Below, one piece after another: positions 17,973-27,086 of a DNA stretch of 64,000 bases. The stretch spans positions 45,145-109,144 of the forward strand of contig JAPOXR010000061.1 in NCBI GenBank assembly GCA_026706985.1, written 5' to 3'. The notes under the pieces were generated by a model. It did not search any database. It was not told the origin of the DNA and worked only from the letters and a program-made list of their open reading frames with translations. How positions within the stretch are numbered: the first letter of the stretch is position 1; each line of letters begins with the position of its first letter. Position numbers and translations under genes: made by a program. The DNA is from Paracoccaceae bacterium (GTDB taxonomy: Bacteria > Pseudomonadota > Alphaproteobacteria > Rhodobacterales > Rhodobacteraceae).

Positions 17973-18439
17973 TGCCGGATGCGCTGTTCGAAGATGCCTC
18001 CCCAACGCCTTTGCGCCTGAGGGCATGTGACGGGGAAGATCTGAAAGTCATTGCCACCCTGGTCCAGGATGCCATTTTCACCCGGCAGGAGATCCAGTGG
18101 CACCGAAAACGGCGTGAGTTTTCATTGTTGCTCAGCCGGATGAAGTGGGAAACACAGCCTGATTCCGCCGATGGTTGCCCGGACCGGGTGCGCTCTGTCC
18201 TGCGAATCGCGGATGTTCTTGAACTCAACCTCGACGAATTGTCGGCTGATGATGTTCCGGAGGTTTTTTCGGTGCTTGATATCGCGTTCACACCCGGTGC
18301 CGATGGCACCGGTAAACTGACGGCAGTGCTTGCAGGTGACTTTGATATCACATTGCGGGTTGAGTGCATCGAAATCACTTTGACCGATGTCGAGCTCCCA
18401 TACCGCGCCGCATCGGGCAAATTGCCCGACCACGGATGA
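17972..18439 (+). CDS. DUF2948 family protein
   Basis: A 155-aa protein between murA and hisD. The N-terminal LRLRACDGEDLKVIATLVQDA and the later RRREFSLLLSRMKWE fit the DUF2948 family, found at this position in many alphaproteobacteria. No function is established. Its start overlaps the murA stop, indicating co-translation. No transmembrane or signal segments are seen. Confidence 0.88.
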   Translation: MPDALFEDASPTPLRLRACDGEDLKVIATLVQDAIFTRQEIQWHRKRREFSLLLSRMKWETQPDSADGCPDRVRSVLRIADVLELNLDELSADDVPEVFSVLDIAFTPGADGTGKLTAVLAGDFDITLRVECIEITLTDVELPYRAASGKLPDHG

Positions 18440-18446
18440 TTTTCTG

Positions 18447-19760
18447 ATGGCCGTCAAGCTGACCAGTTCAGATCCCGGATTTGAACAGGCGCTTCCACAA
18501 CTGCTCGCTGTCCGCGGATCGGTCAGCGAAAAGATCGGAAAGGTCGCCGCCTCGATCGTCAGGGATGTGCGCAGGCGTGGAGATGCCGCTCTCTTTGAAC
18601 ATACGGAAAAACTCGATGGCTGTGTCATCGGCGCCGATTCGATCCGCATTGGCCCGAATGAAATTGACCGGGCGGCGCGGATCGTGCCACCCGATCAGCA
18701 ACGGGCGCTGGAACTCGCGGCGAACCGCATTCGGGACTATCACAGGAAGCAAATTCCACAGGATCAGATGCAGCGCGGTGCCGACGGCTCGCTTCTCGGC
18801 TGGCGATGGACGGCAATTGAATCTGTTGGAATCTATGTGCCCGGCGGCTCGGCCTCATACCCCTCATCTGTTCTGATGAATGCCATTCCGGCACAGGTTG
18901 CCGGCGTCAAGACTGTCAGCATGGCGGTGCCGACGCCTGACGGAACAGTTAATCCGCTGGTTTTGCTGGCGGCGAAACTCGCCGGTGTGGAGCAGATTTT
19001 CAGAATTGGCGGCGCCCAGGCCATCGCCGCCTTCGCCTACGGCACCGAATCAATCGCGCCCGTCGACAAAATCACCGGTCCCGGGAATGCCTATGTCGCC
19101 GCAGCGAAGAAACTGGTGTTCGGAGATGTCGGTATCGATCTGGTCGCCGGCCCTTCGGAAGTTGCAGTGATCGCCGATGCCAACGCCGAGCCGGAATGGA
19201 TTGCCGCCGATCTGCTGGCACAGGCGGAGCATGACCCGGTCGCGCAATCGATCCTGCTGACCGACTGCGTTGCATTGGCAGACTCCGTGGACAAGCGGGT
19301 CACGGATCGCCTGACCCGCCTTCCCCGCCAGGCCATCGCCGCTGCCAGTTGGGCGGATTGCGGTGCCATCATCACCGTCAGTGACATGGCGGAGGCGGTC
19401 AGCCTTGTGAACAGAATTGCCCCTGAGCATGTTCAACTCTGCGTATCAGAATCGGGTAGGCTGGTCGCAGGAATCCGCAATGCCGGAGCGATCTTCTGCG
19501 GTATATGGACTCCTGAAGCCATCGGCGATTATGTTGCCGGCCCGAACCACATCCTGCCCACCATGGGGGCTGCACGGTTTGCGTCAGGACTTTCTGTGTT
19601 GGATTTTATGAAACGGACAACAATCACTGAACTGACCCCCGCCGGTTTTGCCGGGATTGCCCCGGCGGCTGAATTGCTCGCAACCGCCGAAGGCCTGGAG
19701 GGTCACGCGGATTCAATCCGGGTGAGGCTTGCCGCCATCGATGGGTCCGGCAATGGATGA
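18447..19760 (+). CDS. hisD: Histidinol dehydrogenase
   Basis: Catalyses the last two steps of histidine synthesis, oxidising L-histidinol to histidine with NAD and a zinc ion. The protein is 437 aa, the family norm. ESVGIYVPGGSASYPSS, DKITGPGNAYVAAAKK, LVAGPSEVAVIAD and GPNHILPTMGAARFASGLS are all present. ATG 18447 (MAVKLTSSD) is preferred over the track's 18387, which lies inside the DUF2948 gene. The 3' end overlaps the UPF0262 start by eight bases. Confidence 0.97.
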   Translation: MAVKLTSSDPGFEQALPQLLAVRGSVSEKIGKVAASIVRDVRRRGDAALFEHTEKLDGCVIGADSIRIGPNEIDRAARIVPPDQQRALELAANRIRDYHRKQIPQDQMQRGADGSLLGWRWTAIESVGIYVPGGSASYPSSVLMNAIPAQVAGVKTVSMAVPTPDGTVNPLVLLAAKLAGVEQIFRIGGAQAIAAFAYGTESIAPVDKITGPGNAYVAAAKKLVFGDVGIDLVAGPSEVAVIADANAEPEWIAADLLAQAEHDPVAQSILLTDCVALADSVDKRVTDRLTRLPRQAIAAASWADCGAIITVSDMAEAVSLVNRIAPEHVQLCVSESGRLVAGIRNAGAIFCGIWTPEAIGDYVAGPNHILPTMGAARFASGLSVLDFMKRTTITELTPAGFAGIAPAAELLATAEGLEGHADSIRVRLAAIDGSGNG

Positions 19761-20241
19761 AAGCAATCGCATCGTTGATGTCGTGATTGAGAACGAAAAT
19801 GAACGTGCAATCGCGGCCGACATCATCCAGGAGCGCAATGTCGCCATCTACGATCTGTGCAGCGGCAACAGTTTTACCCTTAATCCGCGCAAGGGGAAAC
19901 TGCCCCCGCCCGGCCCCTACAAGCTGAGACTCTCACTGAAGCCGAGGCATGTCGTTTTCGATGTGCGCACAGAGGATGACAATGAAACCATGGCATTTCA
20001 TCTGGCGCTTGAGCATATACGGCGGCAATTGAGTTCCTATTGCAGGATCTGTCAGGAATATAATGATGCCATCTGCACAATGCCGCGTGATTCCATCGAT
20101 CAGGTCGACAGAATCCGCCGCACGATTCATGATGAAGGCGCGCAAAGGCTGCAGGAACGTCTCAGCGCCTGGATCACAGTGGACATGCAGACGGCGCGGC
20201 TGTTGTTCACTCTCATTCATGCCGCTCATCCAACCCGCTAG
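19753..20241 (+). CDS. UPF0262 family protein
   Basis: A 162-aa protein with IVDVVIENENERAIAADIIQER at the N-terminus, PGPYKLRLSLKPRHVVFDV in the middle and a helical C-terminus. These match UPF0262, found only in alphaproteobacteria and normally next to hisD. No function is known. The start ATG at 19753 overlaps the hisD stop. Confidence 0.9.
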   Translation: MDESNRIVDVVIENENERAIAADIIQERNVAIYDLCSGNSFTLNPRKGKLPPPGPYKLRLSLKPRHVVFDVRTEDDNETMAFHLALEHIRRQLSSYCRICQEYNDAICTMPRDSIDQVDRIRRTIHDEGAQRLQERLSAWITVDMQTARLLFTLIHAAHPTR

Positions 20242-20246
20242 GCATT

Positions 20247-20708
20247 ATGGTGGCAATTCAGCTGCCGACATCGATCCTGTTCTGCTGTGATTTCAATGCG
20301 GTGCGCTCGCCGATGGCGGAAGGCATCATGAAAAAAATTTACGGCAATCGGACCTATATCCAGTCTGCAGGTGTACGCAGCGATCTCGATATAAATGGCT
20401 ACGCTGTTTCGGTGTGCCACGAAATCGGCATTGAATTATCCAGGCACCGTACCCGCGCCATGCATGAAATGCGCGAATTCGGGGATGATCTTGCCAGTTT
20501 TGAGCTCATCGTCGCATTGTCACCGGCGGCGCAGAAGGTTGCCAGCGAACATACGCGGTATTTCGCACTCGATCTGGAATATTGGCCGGTATTGGACCCG
20601 ACCGGTATGGCGGAGAAGCGGGACGAGAATTTGCTTTACTTCCGCAAGACCCGTGATCAGATCATGAATAAAATCCTCGAACGTTTCGGCGAACCCGAAG
20701 CGTCGTGA
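20247..20708 (+). CDS. Low-molecular-weight protein-tyrosine-phosphatase-like protein
   Basis: A 153-aa LMW-PTP fold protein, last of the murA–hisD cluster. The P-loop CX5R is C14-DFNAV-R20-S (reading CCDFNAVRSPMAEG). The catalytic acid is probably the Asp in VLDPTG, as in the DP motif of the family. Arsenate-reductase-related members share this loop. It starts five bases after the UPF0262 stop. The physiological substrate is unknown. Confidence 0.85.
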   Translation: MVAIQLPTSILFCCDFNAVRSPMAEGIMKKIYGNRTYIQSAGVRSDLDINGYAVSVCHEIGIELSRHRTRAMHEMREFGDDLASFELIVALSPAAQKVASEHTRYFALDLEYWPVLDPTGMAEKRDENLLYFRKTRDQIMNKILERFGEPEAS

Positions 20709-20735
20709 TTCTGTTTTCCGCACGCACTGGCCTGC

Positions 20736-21665
20736 ATGATGAATTCAAGCGATGAATCGGGACAGACTCTGCATGGTGGCCTGCTGATTGTCGGCTCCAT
20801 GGCCATCATCGGGCTGACTGACAATCTCATACCTCTCATCGCGGAAATGGCTGGATTGTGGCAGTTTCACACCATCCGGTCGCTGATGTCAGTACCGCTG
20901 ATTGCCCTGATCATCCTCGCCCGGGGAAGGTCGCTGCGCCCGCATAACCCCTGGCTCCTGTCAATCCGCTCAGCTCTGATTGCCGGATCAATGATCCTGT
21001 ATTTCGGTTCGCTGACTCTCATGCCGGTTGCCGCCGCCGGCGCCGGCCTGTTCACAGCGCCGATATTCGTGCTGCTGTTTTCGGTCATTCTGTTCCGGAC
21101 ACGTGTCGGCATCTGGCGGGTTCTCGCGGTCACTATCGGATTCGTCGGCGTCCTTCTGGTCCTCAAACCCGATCCCGGTAATCTCGACATCTCCGTTCTG
21201 TTCCCGCTCTTCGCGGCAGTGCTCTACGGACTTGGGCAATTGATGACCCGCCATCATTGCTCGCATGAAGACACTCTCGTCGTTCTGCTCATGTTTTACG
21301 TTGCCATTGGCCTCGGCTGCGCTGCCGGGTTGCTGATTTTCAGCCTTTGGCCGGCACCCGAGGAATGGCGGCAGGCGGCACCTTTTTTCACCGGCGGTTG
21401 GGTGCCGGTGACAGGTGAGTTCATATTCTGGACCTCTGTGCATGCGCTGGGATCAATAATCGCGATTGCAGGACTGATCCGCGGCTATCAGATCGCCGAC
21501 CCAACCTATCTCGGCGTGTTTGAGTTCAGCTTTCTCCTGTTTGCCGGCGTCTGGGGTTATGTGATTTGGCGCCACCTGCTTGACCCGGCTTCACTGGCGG
21601 GAATTGCCGCCATCATCGCCGCCGGAATTGCGATCACGCTGCGCTCGCGGGGCAGGCTCCCCTAG
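20736..21665 (+). CDS. DMT-superfamily (EamA) transporter
   Basis: A 309-aa inner-membrane protein with about ten predicted helices in two EamA repeats (roughly 15-150 and 170-305). LFTAPIFVLLFSVILFRTRVGIWR is the conserved end of repeat one. Family members export amino acids, metabolites or drugs; the substrate is not predictable. It converges on the MFS gene with only 8 bp between stops. Confidence 0.88.
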   Translation: MMNSSDESGQTLHGGLLIVGSMAIIGLTDNLIPLIAEMAGLWQFHTIRSLMSVPLIALIILARGRSLRPHNPWLLSIRSALIAGSMILYFGSLTLMPVAAAGAGLFTAPIFVLLFSVILFRTRVGIWRVLAVTIGFVGVLLVLKPDPGNLDISVLFPLFAAVLYGLGQLMTRHHCSHEDTLVVLLMFYVAIGLGCAAGLLIFSLWPAPEEWRQAAPFFTGGWVPVTGEFIFWTSVHALGSIIAIAGLIRGYQIADPTYLGVFEFSFLLFAGVWGYVIWRHLLDPASLAGIAAIIAAGIAITLRSRGRLP

Positions 21666-21673
21666 ATGGCCGA

Positions 21674-22888
21674 CTACCATTGTGCCCGTGGTGCCCGCGG
21701 CTCCACCAGCACCAGCAGCATGGCCGCCACGATAAGCACTGCTGAGAGAAGGAACGGCGCGCCCGGCAGATAGAACAAGGCACCCGCGGTGACAAATTCG
21801 TAGAATATCGCCGTCATGATTAGCGGCGACAGGATGATGCCCAGTGAATTGACGCTGGCGACCACACCCTGCAGTTCACCCTGCTGGTTATCAAAGGCAA
21901 TCCTCGACATGATGCCCTGCAGGGCGGGCAGCGCGACACCACCCAGTGCGCCAATCGGAATAAGGGCAAAGGCCATCCAGGTCTCGGTCACAAACCCGTA
22001 TCCGACAAAGGTCACGCATTCGAAACACAGGCCGAACAGCAACGTCCTGGTTTCACCGATCCGGCGCAGGAAGTACCGGATCAGCCATCCTTGGACGAGG
22101 GCCATGAGCACGCCATAGGCGGCCAGCGACAAACCGATCATCCGGGGCTCCCAGCCGAACTGTTCGGCACAGTAGAATGACCAGACCGCGGGGTAGACTG
22201 TGAACGCGACCTGCAACAGGAACAGTACCGTCAGCAGGATACGCAACCCCGGCAAACGACCGATCTGCATGAGCCCGCCGACCGGGTTTGCACGCTTCCA
22301 TTCAAACGGCCGGCGAATTTCGTCAGTAACCGTTTCCGGCAGGACGAACCATCCAAGCACCATATTGCCGAAGGCGAAGGCAGCGGCGGCGTAGAAAGGC
22401 GCGCGGACACCGAATTCGGCGAAAAAAGCGCCGAACAGCGGCCCGAGCACAAATCCGATGCCGAAGGCGGCGCCGATGAGGCCGAAATTCTGCGCCTTTT
22501 CCTCCGGCTTGGAGACATCGGCGATATAGGCGGCGACTGTGGCCTGTGTTGATGCCGTGATGCCGCCGATAATCCGCCCGATCAGCAGCAGCCAGATCGA
22601 GTGGGCAATGCCCATGACCAGGTAATCGGCAGCCATGAACAGCAGTGACACCAGCAATACCGGCCGTCTGCCGAAACGGTCAGACAGGTTGCCGAGGGTG
22701 GGGCTGCAGAGAAACTGCATGACCGCGAATGATGCCGCCATAATTCCGCCCCAGACCGCCGCCGAACCGAGATGGCCGCCTTCGACCTCCAGAATCAGAT
22801 CCGGCATCACCGGCGCGATGATACCGATGCCAATGGCATCTATCCCCATCGTCAACAGCACAAACAGTAACGGCAGTCTGGATTTCAT
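21674..22888 (-). CDS. MFS transporter, TetA-like (TCR/Tet family)
   Basis: A 404-aa, twelve-helix major facilitator. It has a TetA-style N-terminus (DAIGIGIIAPVMPDLI), loop 2-3 motif A as GNLSDRFGRRPVLL, and GRIIGGITASTQATVAAYIADV, typical of tetracycline and other drug:proton antiporters. Substrate specificity is not assignable and resistance should not be assumed. The start at 22888 follows an AAAGGA site; the track's extra 20 residues are not membrane-like. Confidence 0.88.
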   Translation of the reverse strand: MKSRLPLLFVLLTMGIDAIGIGIIAPVMPDLILEVEGGHLGSAAVWGGIMAASFAVMQFLCSPTLGNLSDRFGRRPVLLVSLLFMAADYLVMGIAHSIWLLLIGRIIGGITASTQATVAAYIADVSKPEEKAQNFGLIGAAFGIGFVLGPLFGAFFAEFGVRAPFYAAAAFAFGNMVLGWFVLPETVTDEIRRPFEWKRANPVGGLMQIGRLPGLRILLTVLFLLQVAFTVYPAVWSFYCAEQFGWEPRMIGLSLAAYGVLMALVQGWLIRYFLRRIGETRTLLFGLCFECVTFVGYGFVTETWMAFALIPIGALGGVALPALQGIMSRIAFDNQQGELQGVVASVNSLGIILSPLIMTAIFYEFVTAGALFYLPGAPFLLSAVLIVAAMLLVLVEPRAPRAQW

Positions 22889-22954
22889 GGGTTCCTTTCC
22901 ACCCGGCGTCCGGCAACCGCGGTTGCCTGCGGTCTCAACCGCAGCCAATCTGAG

Positions 22955-24184
22955 TCATGCCGGCGCACCGCCCTGAAATCGGTTTTCACTGGAATAGTCA
23001 CAGGGTTCGTGCTGCATCTCAAGATGCAGACCCTTGCCATTCCATTCATGTGCACGTGCCAGCTCCTCGTCAAATTCTATCCCCAGGCCTGGCGTCCGCG
23101 GTGCGCTGACATAACCGTCTTCCCAGCGGATCGAATTGCCGATCAGGCGCAGGTGAAATTCGCCGCCTGTCTCAATGGTTTCCAGCAGCAGCAGATTTGG
23201 AAGCGTCGCCGCCAGTTGAATATTCGCTGCCCATTCGACTGGACCCGCATAGAGGTGCGGCGCCACCGACGCCTGGAACACTTCCGCCACCGCAGCGATT
23301 TTCTTGCCCTCCAGAATGCCCCCGGCGCGGCCGAGTGCGGGTTGAATGATCGCAGCGGCTCCGGCACGCAGTGCGGCGGCGAACTCAGACTTGGTGCAGA
23401 GCCGCTCCCCGGTGGCGACAGGGATACGAACCGATCGGGCAACCTCTGCCATGGCTTCATAATTGTCCGGTGGCACCGGCTCCTCGAACCAGAGCGGATC
23501 GAACTCCTCAAGTCCTCTGCCTAACCTGATGGCACCGGCGGGTGTGAACTGGCCATGTGTGCCGAACAGAAGGTCAGCATCCGCCCCGACCGCTTCCCTG
23601 ATACGTCGGCAAAAATTCACCGAGCGCTCAATATCCCGCATCGAGGGCTGATGACCGCCGAAAATCGTATACGGTCCGGCAGGATCGAATTTCACCGCCG
23701 TGAAGCCTTGACCGACCATGGCCGCCGCAGTTTCCGCGGCGAGATCGGCATCGTTCCAAAAAGATTCCGCATCCTGATCCGCCCTGGGATACAGATAACT
23801 GTAAGTCCTGATACGCTCGTTGACAGTACCGCCGAGAAAATCCTGAACCGGCCGGTCCTGCGATTTGCCTACGATGTCCCAACAGGCCATTTCAAGGCCC
23901 GAAAACGCCCCGATGAGTGTCAGATCCGGCCGCTGCGTGAATCCGGATGAATAACAGCGCCTGAACATCAATTCGATCCGCTCGGGACGTTCACCCAGCA
24001 TATGCCGCTCGAACACATCCAGAATCACCGCCCGCATGGCCTCGGCTCCGACGGAAGCCGCATAGACCTCACCGATGCCGGAAATCCCGTTATCCGTGGT
24101 CAGCTTGACAAAATTCCAGTAGCGGCCGCCCCACCCGGGCGGCGGTGGCTGCACGCAGAATATTTCGATATCTTTGAGCCGCAT
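22955..24184 (-). CDS. Enolase-superfamily (mandelate racemase/muconate lactonising) enzyme
   Basis: A 409-aa protein with the capping domain (about 1-120) and TIM barrel. TAVKFDPAG supplies the KxD-type Lys of strand 2; FEEP and ATGERL supply two acidic metal ligands; PHLYAG contributes a conserved His. The first metal-ligand position reads LFGTHGQFTP rather than the DxHGR of galactonate dehydratases. I recall this as a subfamily feature, but it is unverified. Probably a sugar-acid dehydratase. It lies 12 bp after the alcohol dehydrogenase gene on the same strand, so the two may form a catabolic operon. Confidence 0.85.
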   Translation of the reverse strand: MRLKDIEIFCVQPPPPGWGGRYWNFVKLTTDNGISGIGEVYAASVGAEAMRAVILDVFERHMLGERPERIELMFRRCYSSGFTQRPDLTLIGAFSGLEMACWDIVGKSQDRPVQDFLGGTVNERIRTYSYLYPRADQDAESFWNDADLAAETAAAMVGQGFTAVKFDPAGPYTIFGGHQPSMRDIERSVNFCRRIREAVGADADLLFGTHGQFTPAGAIRLGRGLEEFDPLWFEEPVPPDNYEAMAEVARSVRIPVATGERLCTKSEFAAALRAGAAAIIQPALGRAGGILEGKKIAAVAEVFQASVAPHLYAGPVEWAANIQLAATLPNLLLLETIETGGEFHLRLIGNSIRWEDGYVSAPRTPGLGIEFDEELARAHEWNGKGLHLEMQHEPCDYSSENRFQGGAPA

Positions 24185-24196
24185 GCAGCCAGCCCG

Positions 24197-25273
24197 TCAG
24201 AAGAGAATGACGTTGCGGCGGGCTTTTCCATCGACGGTGTTTTCAATCGCCTCATTGATCTGGTCCAGGGAATACCGTCCGGTAACCAACTCATCGACTT
24301 TGAGCCGGCCTTCCGCATGCAGCTTCAGTAACCAGGGGATATCCTTGCTCAAATCGGTGTCACCCATGGAGGAGCCGAGCATCCTCTGGCTCTGGTGCGC
24401 GAGGATCACGGGTTCGAAGTTGAGTTCCACACCCGAAGGCGGCATACCGACGATCACCAAAGCACCACCCTGACAGATGAATCGCAGCGCCGACGCCATA
24501 GCCTCCACCGCACCGACTGTAACCAGGGCATAATCGACGCCGCGCCCCCCGGTCAGCCTGCGGATTTCCTTATGCGTGGATTTCCCGGCTGCCAGAACCG
24601 TATCAGTGGCGCCGAAAAACCTGGCATCGGCCAGTTTCTGTTCCGAGATATCAACCGCGATCACTTTTGACGCGCCACGGATTCTTGCACCCTGAATCGC
24701 GTTCAGCCCGACACCGCCGGCTCCGACCACGGCCACGGTTGCGCCGGGTTCAATCTCCGCGGTGTTCACCGCCGCCCCGACGCCGGTAATGACGCCACAT
24801 GACAGAAGACAGGCCGTATCCGCCGGCATTGATTGCGGAATGGGGGCAATCTGGGTCTGATCAACAACCGTTCGTTCGGCGAAACAGCCTGTGCCCAGAC
24901 CCTGTGCCAGCGGTGAGCCGTCCGCCAGTTTGAAGGGACTGTTCTGCGGATTGGATGGCACTTCGCAGCGTGCGGTCAGACCGCGCCCGCAATTGACGCA
25001 TTCTCCACAATGGCGGAGCAAAGTGACCAGAACCCTTTCTCCGACCCGCCGGTCTCCGACCCCTTCGCCAATCCTGACGATACGGCCCGCCGCCTCGTGC
25101 CCGTAGACCGCCGGCAGGACGCCCTTCCACGCACCGTCGATATAGTGAATATCGGAATGGCAAATGGCACAGGCTTCTATGACCACTTCAACCTGACCCC
25201 GTCCCGGGGGTGCCAGTCTCACCGTCTCTATACTGAGCGGCTTTCCGTGTTCACGGCATACAGCGGCGCGCAT
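24197..25273 (-). CDS. Zinc-dependent alcohol dehydrogenase (MDR family)
   Basis: A 358-aa medium-chain dehydrogenase. Catalytic zinc ligands are the Cys in CAICHSD, HE in YGHEAAG and the Cys in LLSCGVITG; the structural zinc cluster is CGECVNCGRGLTARC. The Rossmann motif VVGAGGVGLNAI and Asp in VIAVDIS indicate NAD(H). It resembles class III-like zinc dehydrogenases acting on alcohols or aldehydes. It is upstream of and co-directional with the enolase-superfamily gene. The substrate is unknown. Confidence 0.9.
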   Translation of the reverse strand: MRAAVCREHGKPLSIETVRLAPPGRGQVEVVIEACAICHSDIHYIDGAWKGVLPAVYGHEAAGRIVRIGEGVGDRRVGERVLVTLLRHCGECVNCGRGLTARCEVPSNPQNSPFKLADGSPLAQGLGTGCFAERTVVDQTQIAPIPQSMPADTACLLSCGVITGVGAAVNTAEIEPGATVAVVGAGGVGLNAIQGARIRGASKVIAVDISEQKLADARFFGATDTVLAAGKSTHKEIRRLTGGRGVDYALVTVGAVEAMASALRFICQGGALVIVGMPPSGVELNFEPVILAHQSQRMLGSSMGDTDLSKDIPWLLKLHAEGRLKVDELVTGRYSLDQINEAIENTVDGKARRNVILF

Positions 25274-25443
25274 GGTACAACCTCCCCTGAAAGCAGCCCG
25301 TTCTTAATCAGAATCCCTGACAGGGCAAGCCGATTTTGGATTCCGGCAGCACGATCAGAGGTCCTGAAAACCTGTGGCTACCGGGTCTGAATTTTAGTGA
25401 ACAATCGGCGGCTCCTGATGCGTAGCCGGTCTGATGAGTTAGA

Positions 25444-25519
25444 TGGCGACCCCTCGAGGACTCGAACCCCGAACCTGCTGATTAGAAGTCAGCTGCTCTA
25501 TCCATTGAGCTAAGGGGCC
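25444..25519 (-). tRNA. tRNA-Arg (anticodon TCT)
   Basis: On the minus strand the sequence folds as a standard tRNA. The acceptor stem is GGCCCCT/AGGGGTC, the D-arm is AGCTCAATGGATAGAGC, the anticodon loop is CTTCTAA with anticodon TCT (Arg), and the T-arm carries GGTTCGAGTCC. The discriminator is G and CCA is encoded. It lies 30 bp downstream of the NDUFS4 gene on the same strand. Confidence 0.95.
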
Positions 25520-25549
25520 ACAATTTGCGGCCAAAAAGCCACGACGATA

Positions 25550-25861
25550 TCAGTGCGTCCACGCCTCGCGCCGCTCGTAAGCGAAATTCTCGCCATATCC
25601 ACGCGGGCGCTTGATATGGCTTCTCCGGTTAGGCATCACCACAGTAAAGGGAATTCGGTTCGCTTTGGCGTAATCCACCGCCGCTTCCTGAGAATCAAAG
25701 CTGATCCGGACCTGCGCCATCATGTCGCCCGACCCGGTCCAACCCATCAGCGGATCCAGTTTCCGAGGCGAATCCGGAACATATTCCAGAACCCAGTTTT
25801 TTGACCCGGCTGTCCCCGATTGCATCGCATTGCGTGCGGGCTGGTAAATGCGCGCGTGCAT
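25550..25861 (-). CDS. NADH dehydrogenase complex I accessory subunit, NDUFS4 (ETC complex I 18-kDa) family
   Basis: A 103-aa protein. The start ARIYQPARNAMQSG, the core GSKNWVLEYVP and MGWTGSGDM, and the ending RGYGENFAYERREAWTH are the NDUFS4 family pattern. In alphaproteobacteria this is a supernumerary subunit on the matrix-side arm of complex I. Start 25861 (MHARIYQ) fits the family; the track's start at 25972 overlaps the upstream gene. The conserved C-terminus is complete. Confidence 0.93.
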   Translation of the reverse strand: MHARIYQPARNAMQSGTAGSKNWVLEYVPDSPRKLDPLMGWTGSGDMMAQVRISFDSQEAAVDYAKANRIPFTVVMPNRRSHIKRPRGYGENFAYERREAWTH

Positions 25862-25946
25862 CCGTCTCGTTCCTGCATCACTACCTGACTGCAATATGGC
25901 CATGAATACGGCTTTGTGCAAGATGGGCCAAGGCCGGATGCGGCTT

Positions 25947-26954
25947 TCAAACGTGGAGCAGCCGATGCGCAAGTTCCAAAGTATCCGCCGGCCAATAGGT
26001 TTTCGGCCGCGGCTGCCCGGCAGCCGCGCCGTCGGGACAGCAATTGAGCACCGCTTGCTGCCATCTCACCGGCACCGCATCGCGTCCATAGACCGCTCCC
26101 AGGAGGGCACCGCAGACGGCGGCATTCGTGCCTGACGCGCCGCCCCGCCCGGCTGTGTTGATGACGGCTTCTTCCAGATTCGGGGCATGCAGTAACTGCC
26201 AGAGAGCATTCTGCAGCGCCACCAGCACCCAGGCATGTTTGCCGCCTGAACGGTCAATCCAGGTCTCATGCTCCGCCGCTTCCACCGCCTCAACCAACTC
26301 CGCCGACGCCTGCATTTCCGCCGCCCAACCACGAATCAATTGATACAGCGGCACCGGTCCGGCATTTTCACCAATCTCGGTTGCGATCGCCATGACAAAC
26401 AATGCGTTGGCATCCTGGCAGATCCGGTTCGGGTGGGTAATTGCCGCATCCTGCCGCGCCCATTCGGCAACGAGATGCGGATCACGCCCGGCCCCGAACA
26501 ATCCGAGCGGGCTGGCGCGCATGAGTGCCCCGTTGCCCTGACTGTCACCGGTCGCCCTGCCGCACAATGCCGCGGCAATGGTTTCGCCACAGTCGAACGG
26601 TCCTGATTCAAACCATTCGAGATAGGCTTCGAGTGCCTTGGCGCGGTCAAATCCACCGGCCTCCACCAGGGTCCGTGCCAAGGCCAGCGCCATTTCGGAA
26701 TCATCCGTCGGCTGGCCCGCCAAGGTATCGAAAGGCCCGCCATCTTCCATGTCACGCGGCCCGTCGGGAAAATCCAGCTGGATTTCAGCGGCGGTGTCGT
26801 AAAACTCAACCGAACTTCCCAGAGCGTCGCCGCAGATCTGGCCGAGCAGGCATCCTTGAGCCCGCTGCAATTGCCACGGCCTGTCGCAGGTCCGACGACT
26901 CCATCTCCGGGCAGGTAGTGCGTGTTCAGCGGTGTGGTCGAGCATTTCCGGCAT
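25947..26954 (-). CDS. ADP-ribosylglycohydrolase-family protein lacking the C-terminal D-x-D metal pair
   Basis: A 335-aa ARH/DraG-fold protein. GCLLGQICGDALGSSVEF opens the domain and TDDSEMALALA (residues 83-85 TDD) supplies N-terminal metal ligands; GNGALMRASPLGLF is also typical. Where active enzymes have GGDxDTxA, this one reads GGASGTNAAVCGALLGA (residues 271-277), so both Asp ligands are replaced by Ala and Gly. It may be a non-catalytic binder or have altered chemistry. The active family removes ADP-ribose from proteins. It lies upstream of NDUFS4 on the same strand. Confidence 0.85.
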   Translation of the reverse strand: MPEMLDHTAEHALPARRWSRRTCDRPWQLQRAQGCLLGQICGDALGSSVEFYDTAAEIQLDFPDGPRDMEDGGPFDTLAGQPTDDSEMALALARTLVEAGGFDRAKALEAYLEWFESGPFDCGETIAAALCGRATGDSQGNGALMRASPLGLFGAGRDPHLVAEWARQDAAITHPNRICQDANALFVMAIATEIGENAGPVPLYQLIRGWAAEMQASAELVEAVEAAEHETWIDRSGGKHAWVLVALQNALWQLLHAPNLEEAVINTAGRGGASGTNAAVCGALLGAVYGRDAVPVRWQQAVLNCCPDGAAAGQPRPKTYWPADTLELAHRLLHV

Positions 26955-27086
26955 CAGCTGGTCATCAAGATAAGGTGTTCCGGAGCCCCCAACTCCGAGG
27001 TGGAAGCTGCGCTTCCGATATGCACCAATTACCCGATTTAGCCATGCACCTCAAATCCGCGTCGGCGGATAAGCCGGTTCATGGAT

